DNA of 64,000 bases, taken from positions 1 to 64,000 of the forward strand of contig NZ_JAHVAB010000069.1 in assembly GCF_019264445.1 (NCBI RefSeq), read 5' to 3'. Each line of letters opens with the position of its first letter. The first letter of the stretch is position 1. Made by a program: the position numbers and the translations under genes. The notes under the pieces were generated by a model. That model had not been told where the DNA came from and searched no databases. It worked only from the letters and a program-made list of their open reading frames with translations. Shown piece by piece: positions 55,862 to 64,000 of the stretch. The DNA comes from Hydrogenophaga sp. GTDB lineage: Bacteria; Pseudomonadota; Gammaproteobacteria; Burkholderiales; Burkholderiaceae_C.

Positions 55862-58810
55862 ATGCATGTGTCCCTGATCTTCCTTGTCGCCCTGCCTTTC
55901 GTGGGCAGCCTGCTTGCAGCGCTGCTGCCCGCGAACGCGCGCAACACCGAATCCACACTCGCTGGCGCCATCGCACTGTTCTGCGCCGTGCAGGCCGCGA
56001 TGTACTTCCCCGAAGTGGCCAACGGTGGCGTGATCCGGCAGGAATTCGTCTGGCTGCCTTCGCTCGGTTTGAACTTCGTGCTGCGCATGGACGGCTTTGC
56101 GTGGATGTTCTCCATGCTGGTGCTGGGCATCGGTTCGCTGGTGGTGCTGTACGCGCGCTACTACATGTCGCCCGACGACCCGGTGCCGCGCTTCTTCTCG
56201 TTCCTGCTGGCCTTCATGGGCGCCATGAGCGGCGTGGTGCTCTCGGGCAACCTCGTGCAGCTGGTGCTGTTCTGGGAGCTCACCAGCCTGTTCTCGTTCC
56301 TGCTGATCGGCTACTGGCACCACCGGCGCGACGCGCGCCGCGGTGCGCGCATGGCGCTGACCGTGACCGGCGCGGGCGGCCTGTGCCTGCTGGCCGGCGT
56401 GCTGGTGCTCGGGCACATCGTGGGCAGCTACGACCTGGACGTGGTGCTGCGGGCGGGCGATGTGGTGCGCGCCCATCCGCTCTACAGCACGGCGCTGATC
56501 CTCATCCTGCTGGGTGCACTCACCAAGAGCGCGCAGTTCCCGTTCCACTTCTGGCTGCCACACGCCATGGCCGCGCCCACACCGGTCTCGGCCTACCTGC
56601 ACTCGGCCACCATGGTGAAGGCGGGCGTGTTCCTGCTCGCGCGGCTGTGGCCCGTGCTCGCCGGCACAGACGAGTGGTTCTGGATCGTCACCTGCTCGGG
56701 CCTGGTCACGCTGCTCATTGGCGGCTTCGCGGCGATCTTCCAGAACGACCTCAAGGGCCTGCTGGCGTACTCCACCATTTCGCACCTCGGCCTGATCACC
56801 ACCCTGCTGGGCATGAACAGCCCGCTGGCCGCCGTGGCCGCCGTCTTCCACATCATCAACCACGCCACCTTCAAGGCCTCGCTGTTCATGGCCGTGGGCA
56901 TCATCGACCACGAGGCCGGTACGCGCGACATCCGGCGCCTCTCGGGTCTGGCGCGCTACATGCCCGTGACGGCCACGCTCACCATGGTGGCCGGTGCCGC
57001 CATGGCCGGCGTGCCGCTGCTCAACGGCTTCATCTCCAAGGAGATGTTCTTCACCGAAGCGGTGTTCGTGAGCGCGGCGCCCTGGTTCCAGAAAGTGCTG
57101 CCCACGGCAGCGGTGGTGGCGGGCATGTTCAGCGTGGCGTACTCGCTGCGCTTCACCGCGCGCGTGTTCTTCGGCCCCGACACCTGCGCCAGCCTGCCGC
57201 GCGTGCCCCACGAGCCGCCGCACTGGATGCGCGTGCCCATCGAGGTGCTGGTGCTGGCCTGCCTGGTGGTGGGCATCGTGCCGCAGTGGTCGATCCAGCA
57301 CATCCTGGGCACGGCGGCACTGCCGGTGGTGGGTGGCGCACTGCCCGAGTTCGACCTCGCGGTGTGGCACGGCTTCAACCTCCCGCTGTGGATGAGCTTT
57401 CTCGCGCTGGCCGGCGGCATCGTGCTGTACCTGATGCTGCGCCGCCCGATCCAGAGCGGGCGCATCCAGCGCACGCCGCTGGTGGGCCTGCTCAATGGCA
57501 AGCGCATGTTCCTGCACACCATGGCCCGCCTGACGGCCGCCAGCCGCAGCGCCCTGCGTCTGCTGGGCACGCGGCGCCTGCAGCCCCAGCTCTTCCTGCT
57601 GGTGCTGGTGACGGTGGTGGCCGCCGTGGTGGCCTTCCGCACGGCCGTGCCCGACCCCGCGCTCACGCTGGGAGACCGCACGCTGCTGACGTTCTCGCCG
57701 ATGTTCGCGCTGCTGTGGGTGGTGGGCGTGGGCGCGGCGGTGGGCGCGGTGTGGCAGGCCAAGTACCACCGGCTCACGGCGCTGGCGCTCATGAGCGTGT
57801 CGGGCCTCACCACCGTGATCACCTTTGCCTGGTTCTCCGCACCCGACCTGGCGCTCACGCAGCTTTCGGTGGAGGCCGTGACCACCGTGCTCATCCTGCT
57901 GGGCCTGCGCTGGCTGCCCAAGCGGCTCGAAGTGCAGGACCAGCGTGAACCGCTGTGGGAGCGTGCGAAAGCGCGCACACGGCGCACCCGCGACCTGCTG
58001 CTGGCGCTGGGCGCCGGTGGCGGCATGGCCCTGCTGTCGTATGCCGTGATGACGCGCAACTTCCCGCAGAGCATCTCGCCGTTTTTCCTCGAGCGCGCAC
58101 TGCCCGAGGGCGGTGGCACCAACGTGGTCAACGTGATGCTGGTGGACTTCCGCGGCTTTGACACGCTGGGCGAAATCACCGTGCTGGGCATCGTGGCGCT
58201 CACGGTGTATGCGCTGCTGCGCCGCTTCCGCCCCGCGCCCGAAAGCGCGGAGCTCACCGCCCAGCAAAAGGCCCTGCCGGCCGACCTGGACACCGACCTG
58301 GTGAACCCGCAGCTGGCCGAAGACACCGCCATGGGCTACCTCATGGTGCCCGCCGTGCTGGTGCGCCTGCTGCTGCCCATTGCCGCCGTGATCGCGGTGT
58401 ACCTGTTCATGCGCGGCCACAACGAACCCGGCGGCGGCTTCGTGGCCGGTCTGGTGCTCTCCACCGCCTTCATCCTGCAGTACATTGTCTCGGGCACGCA
58501 GTGGGTCGAGGCCCACATGCAGCTCATGCCGCAGCGCTGGATTGCCGCAGGCCTGCTGATCGCCACCGCCACCGGCCTGGGGGCGTTCTGGTTCGGTTAT
58601 CCGTTCCTCACCACCCACACAGCCCACCTGGACCTGCCGCTGCTCGGCGAGATTCACGTGGCCAGCGCGCTGTTCTACGACATCGGCGTCTTCACCCTGG
58701 TGGTGGGCGCCACCCTGCTCATCCTCACTGCGCTGGGCCACCAGTCGGTGCGCGGCCACCGCCGTGCCAAGGCGGCCGAGCAGGACACCGCACAAGAAGG
58801 AGCTGCCTGA
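55862..58810 (+). CDS. mrpA: Monovalent cation/H+ antiporter subunit A fused to subunit B (MrpAB/PhaAB-type)
   Basis: 982 aa; NuoL-like core HFWLPHAMAAPTPVSAYLHSATMVKAGVFLLARLWP; C-terminal MnhB-like domain LFMRGHNEPGGGFVAGLVLSTAFILQYI. Confidence 0.95.
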   Translation: MHVSLIFLVALPFVGSLLAALLPANARNTESTLAGAIALFCAVQAAMYFPEVANGGVIRQEFVWLPSLGLNFVLRMDGFAWMFSMLVLGIGSLVVLYARYYMSPDDPVPRFFSFLLAFMGAMSGVVLSGNLVQLVLFWELTSLFSFLLIGYWHHRRDARRGARMALTVTGAGGLCLLAGVLVLGHIVGSYDLDVVLRAGDVVRAHPLYSTALILILLGALTKSAQFPFHFWLPHAMAAPTPVSAYLHSATMVKAGVFLLARLWPVLAGTDEWFWIVTCSGLVTLLIGGFAAIFQNDLKGLLAYSTISHLGLITTLLGMNSPLAAVAAVFHIINHATFKASLFMAVGIIDHEAGTRDIRRLSGLARYMPVTATLTMVAGAAMAGVPLLNGFISKEMFFTEAVFVSAAPWFQKVLPTAAVVAGMFSVAYSLRFTARVFFGPDTCASLPRVPHEPPHWMRVPIEVLVLACLVVGIVPQWSIQHILGTAALPVVGGALPEFDLAVWHGFNLPLWMSFLALAGGIVLYLMLRRPIQSGRIQRTPLVGLLNGKRMFLHTMARLTAASRSALRLLGTRRLQPQLFLLVLVTVVAAVVAFRTAVPDPALTLGDRTLLTFSPMFALLWVVGVGAAVGAVWQAKYHRLTALALMSVSGLTTVITFAWFSAPDLALTQLSVEAVTTVLILLGLRWLPKRLEVQDQREPLWERAKARTRRTRDLLLALGAGGGMALLSYAVMTRNFPQSISPFFLERALPEGGGTNVVNVMLVDFRGFDTLGEITVLGIVALTVYALLRRFRPAPESAELTAQQKALPADLDTDLVNPQLAEDTAMGYLMVPAVLVRLLLPIAAVIAVYLFMRGHNEPGGGFVAGLVLSTAFILQYIVSGTQWVEAHMQLMPQRWIAAGLLIATATGLGAFWFGYPFLTTHTAHLDLPLLGEIHVASALFYDIGVFTLVVGATLLILTALGHQSVRGHRRAKAAEQDTAQEGAA

Positions 58811-59154
58811 TGGAACTCGTCATGGCCCTGGCCATCGGGGCCCTCACCGCCTGCGGCGTGTGGCTGATGCTGCGCCCGCGCACCTACCAGGTCATCATGG
58901 GCCTGTGCCTGCTGAGCTACGGCGTCAACCTGTTCATCTTCAGCATGGGCCGCCTCTCGGTCGACAGCGAGCCGGTGCTCACCCCGGGCCTGGAAGCCAC
59001 GCTCATGCAGTACGACGACCCGATGCCGCAGGCGCTGGTGCTCACCGCCATCGTCATCGGCTTTGCCATGACGGCACTCTTCCTCGTCGTGCTGCTCGCG
59101 CAGCGCGGCTTCTTCGGCAATGACCATGTGGACGGACAGGGGGACGCCGAGTGA
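58810..59154 (+). CDS. mrpC: Monovalent cation/H+ antiporter subunit C
   Basis: MELVMALAIGALTACGVWLMLRPRTYQVIMGLCLLSYGVNLFIFSMGRL; PQALVLTAIVIGFAMTALFLVVLL (NuoK-like). Confidence 0.94.
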   Translation: MELVMALAIGALTACGVWLMLRPRTYQVIMGLCLLSYGVNLFIFSMGRLSVDSEPVLTPGLEATLMQYDDPMPQALVLTAIVIGFAMTALFLVVLLAQRGFFGNDHVDGQGDAE

Positions 59155-60872
59155 GTGGAGGACCGATGCAGTCGATCACCGCGGCGCTCATGCCGCACCT
59201 GATGATCGCCCCCATCCTGGTGCCGCTGATCACGGCCTGCCTGATGCTGTTCCTGCGCGAAGGCAAGCACCGCACCAAGGCCACGCTGAGTCTGTCGGCC
59301 GCGGTGCTCAACCTCGTGATCGCGGTGGCGCTGCTGCTGTGGGGCAAGCAAAGCGATGGCCCCAGTGCGTTTGGCGTGTACCTGCCCTCGAACTGGGACG
59401 TGCCCTACGGCATCGTGCTGGTGCTGGACCGCTTCTCGGCGCTGATGCTGCTGGTGGCCGCCATCGTCACCCTCATGGCATTGCTGTTTGCGCTGGCGCG
59501 CTGGCACAAGGCCGGTGCGCACTTTCACCCGCTCATCCAGATCCAGATCATGGGCCTGAACGGTGCTTTCCTCACCGGGGACCTGTTCAACCTGTTCGTG
59601 TTCTTCGAGGTCATGCTGGCCGCCTCCTATGGCCTGCTGCTGCATGGCTCGGGCCCTTCGCGCGTCAAGTCGGGCCTGCAGTACATCGCGATCAACCTCG
59701 CGGCGTCCTCGCTGTTCCTGGTGGGCGCGTCCATGATCTACGGCGTCACGGGCACGCTCAACATGGCCGACCTCGCCGCGCGCATTCCGCAGGTGGCCGC
59801 GGCCGACCGCGCGCTGCTGCACACGGCCTGCGCCATCCTGGCCGTGGCTTTCCTGGCCAAGGCCGCCATGTGGCCGCTCAACTTCTGGCTGGTGCCCGCC
59901 TACTCGAGCGCGAGCGCGCCTTCGGCCGCGGTGTTTGCGTTGCTCACCAAGGTCGGCGTGTATGTGCTGCTGCGGCTCTCCACCCTGCTCTTTCCGCCCG
60001 AGGCCGGCAGCTCCGCCGGCTTTGGCAGCCAGTGGCTGCTGTGGGGCGGCATGGCCACGCTCGCCTTTGGCGCCATCGGGCTGCTGGCCTCGCAGCGGCC
60101 GGCGCGCCTGGCGGGCTACGCGGTCATCGTGTCTTCGGGCACGCTGCTGGCGGTGGTGGGCTTTGCACGGCCCGAGCTCACGGCGGCCGCGCTGTATTAC
60201 CTGCCCAGCTCCACGCTGGCGGTGGCGGCGTTCTTCCTGCTGGGCGAGATCATGGAACGCTCGCGCACCGATCCCCACAGCCAGCGCGCACCGGAAGACG
60301 AAGAAGACCACCTGCCGTTCGCCCTGGCCGATCTGGAGATCGCCCGCACCGCCAACCTCGATGAAGACGAAGAGGTGCTGATCGGCCGCGCCATCCCCGC
60401 CTCCACCGCGCTGCTGGGCCTGGCCTTCATCTGCTGCACCGTGCTGGTGGCAGGCCTGCCGCCGCTCTCGGGCTTCATTGGCAAGTTCGCCATGCTCTCG
60501 GCCCTGCTGCCGCTGCCTGTGGAAGCCCCGCGTGTCGGCCTGGCCAGCTGGACCCTGCTGGTGCTGGTGATCGTCTCCGGCCTGTTTGCACTGGTCGCGC
60601 TCTCGCGCACCGGCATCCGCTTTTTCTGGGCCCCCATGGAGCGCGGCGGCCACCTGCTGCGCGTGGCCGAGTTCGTGCCGATCGCCGTGCTGATCGCCGC
60701 CTGTGTGCTGTTCACCGTGCGGGGCGAGGCCCTGATGCGCTACGCACAGGCCACCGCCACGTCGCTCTACCAGCCGCGCGGCTACATCGACGCGGTGTTC
60801 TCCACCAAACCCCTGCCCACCCCCACCAACGCCGAGCGCCTGGGCGTGCCGGTTTCGGAGACACGGCCATGA
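59151..60872 (+). CDS. mrpD: Monovalent cation/H+ antiporter subunit D
   Basis: NuoN/L-like: GLNGAFLTGDLFNLFVFFEVMLAASYGLLLHG; AKAAMWPLNFWLVPAYSSASAPSAAVFALLTKVGVYVLLR. Confidence 0.95.
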   Translation: MSGGPMQSITAALMPHLMIAPILVPLITACLMLFLREGKHRTKATLSLSAAVLNLVIAVALLLWGKQSDGPSAFGVYLPSNWDVPYGIVLVLDRFSALMLLVAAIVTLMALLFALARWHKAGAHFHPLIQIQIMGLNGAFLTGDLFNLFVFFEVMLAASYGLLLHGSGPSRVKSGLQYIAINLAASSLFLVGASMIYGVTGTLNMADLAARIPQVAAADRALLHTACAILAVAFLAKAAMWPLNFWLVPAYSSASAPSAAVFALLTKVGVYVLLRLSTLLFPPEAGSSAGFGSQWLLWGGMATLAFGAIGLLASQRPARLAGYAVIVSSGTLLAVVGFARPELTAAALYYLPSSTLAVAAFFLLGEIMERSRTDPHSQRAPEDEEDHLPFALADLEIARTANLDEDEEVLIGRAIPASTALLGLAFICCTVLVAGLPPLSGFIGKFAMLSALLPLPVEAPRVGLASWTLLVLVIVSGLFALVALSRTGIRFFWAPMERGGHLLRVAEFVPIAVLIAACVLFTVRGEALMRYAQATATSLYQPRGYIDAVFSTKPLPTPTNAERLGVPVSETRP

Positions 60873-61360
60873 TGCGGCGCCTCTTCCCTGCCCCGCTGCT
60901 GTCGCTGGCGCTGGTCGCGCTGTGGCTGGTGCTCAACAACCCCTACAGCCTGGGCCAGTGGCTCATGGCGCTGCTGCTGGGCGTGGTGGTGCCCTTGCTC
61001 ACGCAATCGCTGCGCCCCACCCGCGCGCGCTTTCGCCATCCCTGGGTGGCCTTCAAGCTGTTCATGCACGTGGGTATGGACGTGATCGTGTGGAACTGGC
61101 GCGTGCTGCGCGGCACGCTGGGCCGGGGCCAGCGCATGCCCCAGGGTGGGTTCGTCACCGTGCCGCTGGACCTGCGCGACCCCAGCGGCCTGGCGGTGCT
61201 CGCCGCGATCATGTGCGTGATCCCGGGCACCATCTGGTCGGAACTCGCGCTCGACCGCAGCGCGCTGCTGGTGCACATGTTCGACCTCGAAGACGCGCAA
61301 GGCGAAATCGAGCTCATCAAGCACCGCTACGAGCGCCCTTTGATGGAGATCTTCGAATGA
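60869..61360 (+). CDS. mrpE: Monovalent cation/H+ antiporter subunit E
   Basis: WLVLNNPYSLGQWLMALLLGVVVPLL; LAAIMCVIPGTIWSELALDRSALLVHMFDLED. Confidence 0.93.
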   Translation: MMRRLFPAPLLSLALVALWLVLNNPYSLGQWLMALLLGVVVPLLTQSLRPTRARFRHPWVAFKLFMHVGMDVIVWNWRVLRGTLGRGQRMPQGGFVTVPLDLRDPSGLAVLAAIMCVIPGTIWSELALDRSALLVHMFDLEDAQGEIELIKHRYERPLMEIFE

Positions 61361-61635
61361 GCCCCTTCCTGTTCGGCGCCATCGTCTTCACGCTGGCCTG
61401 CTATGTGCTCGCCATGGCGCTGGCGCTCCTGCGCCTGTACCGCGGCCCGTCGGCCCAGGACCGCGTGCTGGCCATGGACCTGATCTACACCATCGGCATG
61501 CTCGTGCTGATGGTGCTGGCCATCCGCTACCGCAGTGCGATGTATTTCGAGGCCGCACTGCTGATTTCCGTCTTCGGCTTCGTGAGCTCGGCGGCCATGG
61601 CCAAATTCCTGCTGCGCGGCGAGGTGATCGAATGA
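61357..61635 (+). CDS. mrpF: Monovalent cation/H+ antiporter subunit F
   Basis: LALLRLYRGPSAQDRVLAMDLIYTIGMLVLMVLAIRYRSAMYFEAALLISVFGFVSSAAMAKFLLRG. Confidence 0.94.
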   Translation: MSPFLFGAIVFTLACYVLAMALALLRLYRGPSAQDRVLAMDLIYTIGMLVLMVLAIRYRSAMYFEAALLISVFGFVSSAAMAKFLLRGEVIE

Positions 61636-62039
61636 TGATGCCCGCCGGCGTGTCCCTCTGGGCCGAGATTCCCGTGGCGCTGCTGCTGGTGCTCAGCGGC
61701 CTGTTCACGCTCACCGCCGCCATTGGCGTGGTGCGCTTCAAGACCTTCTTCCAGCGCATGCACCCGCCGGCGCTGGCCTTCAGCTTCTCGGCCTGGTGCG
61801 TCACGCTGGCCAGCATCATTTACTTTTCGGCGCAAGACGAGCGGCTCTCGCTGCACGCCTGGCTGATCATCATCTTCCTCGCGCTGACGGTGCCCGTCAC
61901 CACCATCCTGCTGGCGCGCACCGAGCTGTTCCGCCGCCGCAATGGCCACCCCGGCACGGACGACATCCCGCCCTCGATCACCCAGGTGAAGCCGCCGCCG
62001 GCCCGCGCCGCCGACGACGCCACGCCGGAGACACGCTGA
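61632..62039 (+). CDS. mrpG: Monovalent cation/H+ antiporter subunit G
   Basis: LLLVLSGLFTLTAAIGVVRFKTFFQRMHPPALAFSFSAWCVTLASI. Confidence 0.94.
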   Translation: MMMPAGVSLWAEIPVALLLVLSGLFTLTAAIGVVRFKTFFQRMHPPALAFSFSAWCVTLASIIYFSAQDERLSLHAWLIIIFLALTVPVTTILLARTELFRRRNGHPGTDDIPPSITQVKPPPARAADDATPETR

Positions 62040-62049
62040 GGCCGCACCA

Positions 62050-62064
62050 CCCCGCTGGCCGGGG
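62050..62064. terminator. Possible bidirectional hairpin between convergent mrpG and pcaD-like genes
   Basis: CCCCG-CTGGC-CGGGG hairpin; no clear T-tract. Confidence 0.25.
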
Positions 62065-62078
62065 CGGCGCCGAACGGC

Positions 62079-62849
62079 TCAGCGAGCCAGGTGCGCCAGG
62101 AGCAGGCGCGCGAATTCGGCCGGCCGTTCCACCGGGGGAAAGTGCCCGCAGTCCAGCAGCACCGCTTGGGCCGACGGCAGCGCATCGGCCAGTGCGTGCT
62201 GTTTCTCGGGTGGGCACAGCGGGTCGTCCTGCCCGGCCACCACCATGGTGGGGGCGCGCACATGCGCCAGCCGGTCTGTCAGGTCCGCATCGCGCAGCAC
62301 GGCCACCGCACCCGCGTAGCCCACCGGGCTCATGGTCTCGAACACCTCGCGCAGCGTCGCCACCATCGGGTCGGCGCGCTCGCGGAAGGCCGCACTGAAC
62401 ATGCGCTCGACCATGGGCCCGGCCAGCGGCGCCATGCCCGACTGCAGCGCGGCCTGACGCCGCCCGTCCCAGCCGTTGGGCGGCGGCGCCACGCGCGGCG
62501 CACTTGAGCTCACCACGACGCGGTTCACGCGCTCGCCCGCACGCGCCGCCACCGCCAGGGCCACCATGCCGCCCAGCGACACCCCGCACAGGTCAAAACT
62601 CGCCAGGCCGTGGGCATCGGCCACGGCCAGCAGATCGTCGGCGAGCTGATCGATGTCGTAGTCCCCGGGCGTCACCGCGCTGGCGCCGTGGCCCCGCAGG
62701 TCGCAGCGCAGCACCGGCATGCGCCCTTGCAGGTGCGGCAGCAGCGGGTCCCAGAAGCGCAGCGAGGCGCCAATGGGGTGCACCAGCACGAGTGCGCGGC
62801 CCGGGCCAGGCGTGGTTTCGCTGTGCAGGTGGGGGGTCGGGTCGGTCAC
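62079..62849 (-). CDS. 3-oxoadipate enol-lactonase-like alpha/beta hydrolase
   Basis: LVLVHPIGASLRFWDPLLPHLQGRMPVLRCDLRGHGAS; FDLCGVSLGGMVALAVAAR; MVVAGQDDPLCPPEKQ. Confidence 0.85.
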   Translation of the reverse strand: MTDPTPHLHSETTPGPGRALVLVHPIGASLRFWDPLLPHLQGRMPVLRCDLRGHGASAVTPGDYDIDQLADDLLAVADAHGLASFDLCGVSLGGMVALAVAARAGERVNRVVVSSSAPRVAPPPNGWDGRRQAALQSGMAPLAGPMVERMFSAAFRERADPMVATLREVFETMSPVGYAGAVAVLRDADLTDRLAHVRAPTMVVAGQDDPLCPPEKQHALADALPSAQAVLLDCGHFPPVERPAEFARLLLAHLAR

Positions 62850-62859
62850 GGGGGTCTCC

Positions 62860-63789
62860 TCAGTGTTGAAGTTGGGGGTATTCGCGAAGCTGCGCGGTGA
62901 ACGCCGCCAGAAAGGTGCGGGCCGCTTCGGTGGTGTGTGTGCCTTTGCGGGACAGCGCGTAGAAGTCCAGCGGCACTTCGGGATCGGTCATCACGGACAC
63001 ATGCACCGCATAACGGCTGCAGGCACCCTGCACAAAGGCGGGCATCACCGCAGCGCCATAGCCGGCCTCGACCATCGCCACCACGCTGTGCAGGTGGTTG
63101 AAGGTGGTGCGCGCTTCGTTGGCCCGGCCCATCTCGCGCAGCCGCAGGTCGATCAGTTGCTGGATCGGGTTGCCCACGGGCAGCCCGATCAGGGGCACCT
63201 CGGCCAGGTCGGACCAGCTCACGCGGCTGCGCTGAAGGCGCCTGGGCGCACCGCCTGCGACAGGCCATTCGCGCGGGCTCACGCACACCAGCGGCAACGA
63301 GAGCAGCCGCTGCCGCCGCATGCCCGAGCCCGCCTTGAACTGGATGCCCAGCGCCATGTCGACCTCGCCCGAGAGCACCAGCGCCTCGATCTGGCTTCGG
63401 TCCACATCGCGCACCTGCACCCGAATGCCGGGCTGCGAGGCTTGCAGGTTGCCGAGCACCACCGGCATGACGCTGGAGCACACCAGGGGCGTGGCCGCCA
63501 CCGTGAGCGAGCGCGCCACATCCACCGAAAGCTTGTCGAGCCGGCCGGCGATGTCGGACCACTCGCGCAGCATGCGCTCGGCCACCGGTACCAGCTGGCG
63601 ACCGCCTTCGGTGAGCGTCACCGAGCGGGTAGTGCGGTCAAACAGACGCAACCCCAGCTGCGTTTCCATTTCGCGCAGCAGCAGGCTCAGCCCGGCCTGC
63701 GACAGGTGGACCTGCTCGGCCGCTCGGGTCACGCTTTGCAGGCGCGCCACGGCCAGAAACGCCTGCAGTTGTCGGGTGCTCACATTCAT
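62860..63789 (-). CDS. LysR family transcriptional regulator
   Basis: MNVSTRQLQAFLAVARLQSVTRAAEQVHLSQAGLSLLLREMETQLGLRLFDRTTRSVTLTEGG. Confidence 0.95.
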   Translation of the reverse strand: MNVSTRQLQAFLAVARLQSVTRAAEQVHLSQAGLSLLLREMETQLGLRLFDRTTRSVTLTEGGRQLVPVAERMLREWSDIAGRLDKLSVDVARSLTVAATPLVCSSVMPVVLGNLQASQPGIRVQVRDVDRSQIEALVLSGEVDMALGIQFKAGSGMRRQRLLSLPLVCVSPREWPVAGGAPRRLQRSRVSWSDLAEVPLIGLPVGNPIQQLIDLRLREMGRANEARTTFNHLHSVVAMVEAGYGAAVMPAFVQGACSRYAVHVSVMTDPEVPLDFYALSRKGTHTTEAARTFLAAFTAQLREYPQLQH

Positions 63790-63846
63790 AAGCGATGCAA
63801 ATCAATCCATTTCATAAACCAACTTCCCCTATGGACGTCATGGTGG

Positions 63847-63867
63847 TGCAATTCGGTTGATGTTGCA
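63847..63867. promoter_or_regulatory. Candidate LysR box
   Basis: TGCAA-N11-TTGCA in the divergent LysR/FAD monooxygenase intergenic region. Confidence 0.5.
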
Positions 63868-63892
63868 ACCATATCAAGAAAGTTCAGGAACC

Positions 63893-64000
63893 ATGGACCG
63901 AAAGACCCGCATCGCCATCTCCGGCGCCGGCATCGGCGGGCTCACCGCAGCGCTGGCCCTGCTGCAGCGCGGCTTCGAGGTGGAGGTGTTTGAACAGGCG
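63893..64000 (+). CDS. FAD-dependent monooxygenase (salicylate/6-hydroxynicotinate hydroxylase-like), truncated by window edge
   Basis: MDRKTRIAISGAGIGGLTAALALLQRGFEVEVFEQA Rossmann motif. Confidence 0.8.
   Translation, partial: MDRKTRIAISGAGIGGLTAALALLQRGFEVEVFEQA

Noticed and set aside
55838-58795. 985-aa minus-strand and 719-aa plus-strand (55789-57948) ORFs overlapping mrpA
   Set aside because: Both are GC-driven alternate frames; mrpA has the membrane-protein composition and NuoL motifs.
1-64000. CRISPR array, IS element/transposase, integrase, prophage, rRNA or tRNA genes
   Set aside because: None recognised on reading; no regularly spaced repeats, no transposase or integrase motifs in the ORFs, no tRNA or rRNA-like segment noticed. 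A tRNAscan/Infernal run would be needed to exclude short RNAs.

Overview
The window is a GC-rich bacterial chromosome segment with very dense coding. It looks like Burkholderiales/Comamonadaceae; this placement is inferred from the Bug-receptor expansion, the gene neighbourhoods and a C/G-tract intergenic repeat, and was not tested. I support about 70 CDSs.

Main content, left to right:
- Partial putA with a divergent Lrp/AsnC regulator; yggS; pilT-pilU.
- yraN-diaA-BON divergent from rsmI; DUF502; intradiol dioxygenase; DinG-type helicase; patatin; a tandem GNAT pair; MarC; BCCT.
- A MarR/Bug/Bug/sulfatase/SulP block.
- An aromatic and organic-acid catabolic region at 28.9-42.7 kb: ligAB, pobA, a secreted esterase, a flavin monooxygenase with MarR, tartrate dehydrogenase-like with LysR, and an amidohydrolase. 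Orphan Bug receptors are scattered through it.
- A DUF1800/DUF1501/DUF3106/ECF sigma operon.
- A translationally coupled operon at 50.0-54.4 kb: 'thermostable haemolysin' / AMP-ligase / haem-oxygenase-like diiron protein / SDR / TPR.
- A six-gene Mrp antiporter operon with a fused A-B subunit, then pcaD-like, LysR, and a truncated FAD monooxygenase.

No rRNA, tRNA, CRISPR array, IS element or prophage was recognised by eye. The best candidate for an under-described system is the 50.0-54.4 kb operon, which looks like a small-molecule (acyl-conjugate) biosynthetic pathway rather than a haemolysin. Family assignments come from recognising sequence motifs; no database search was run.
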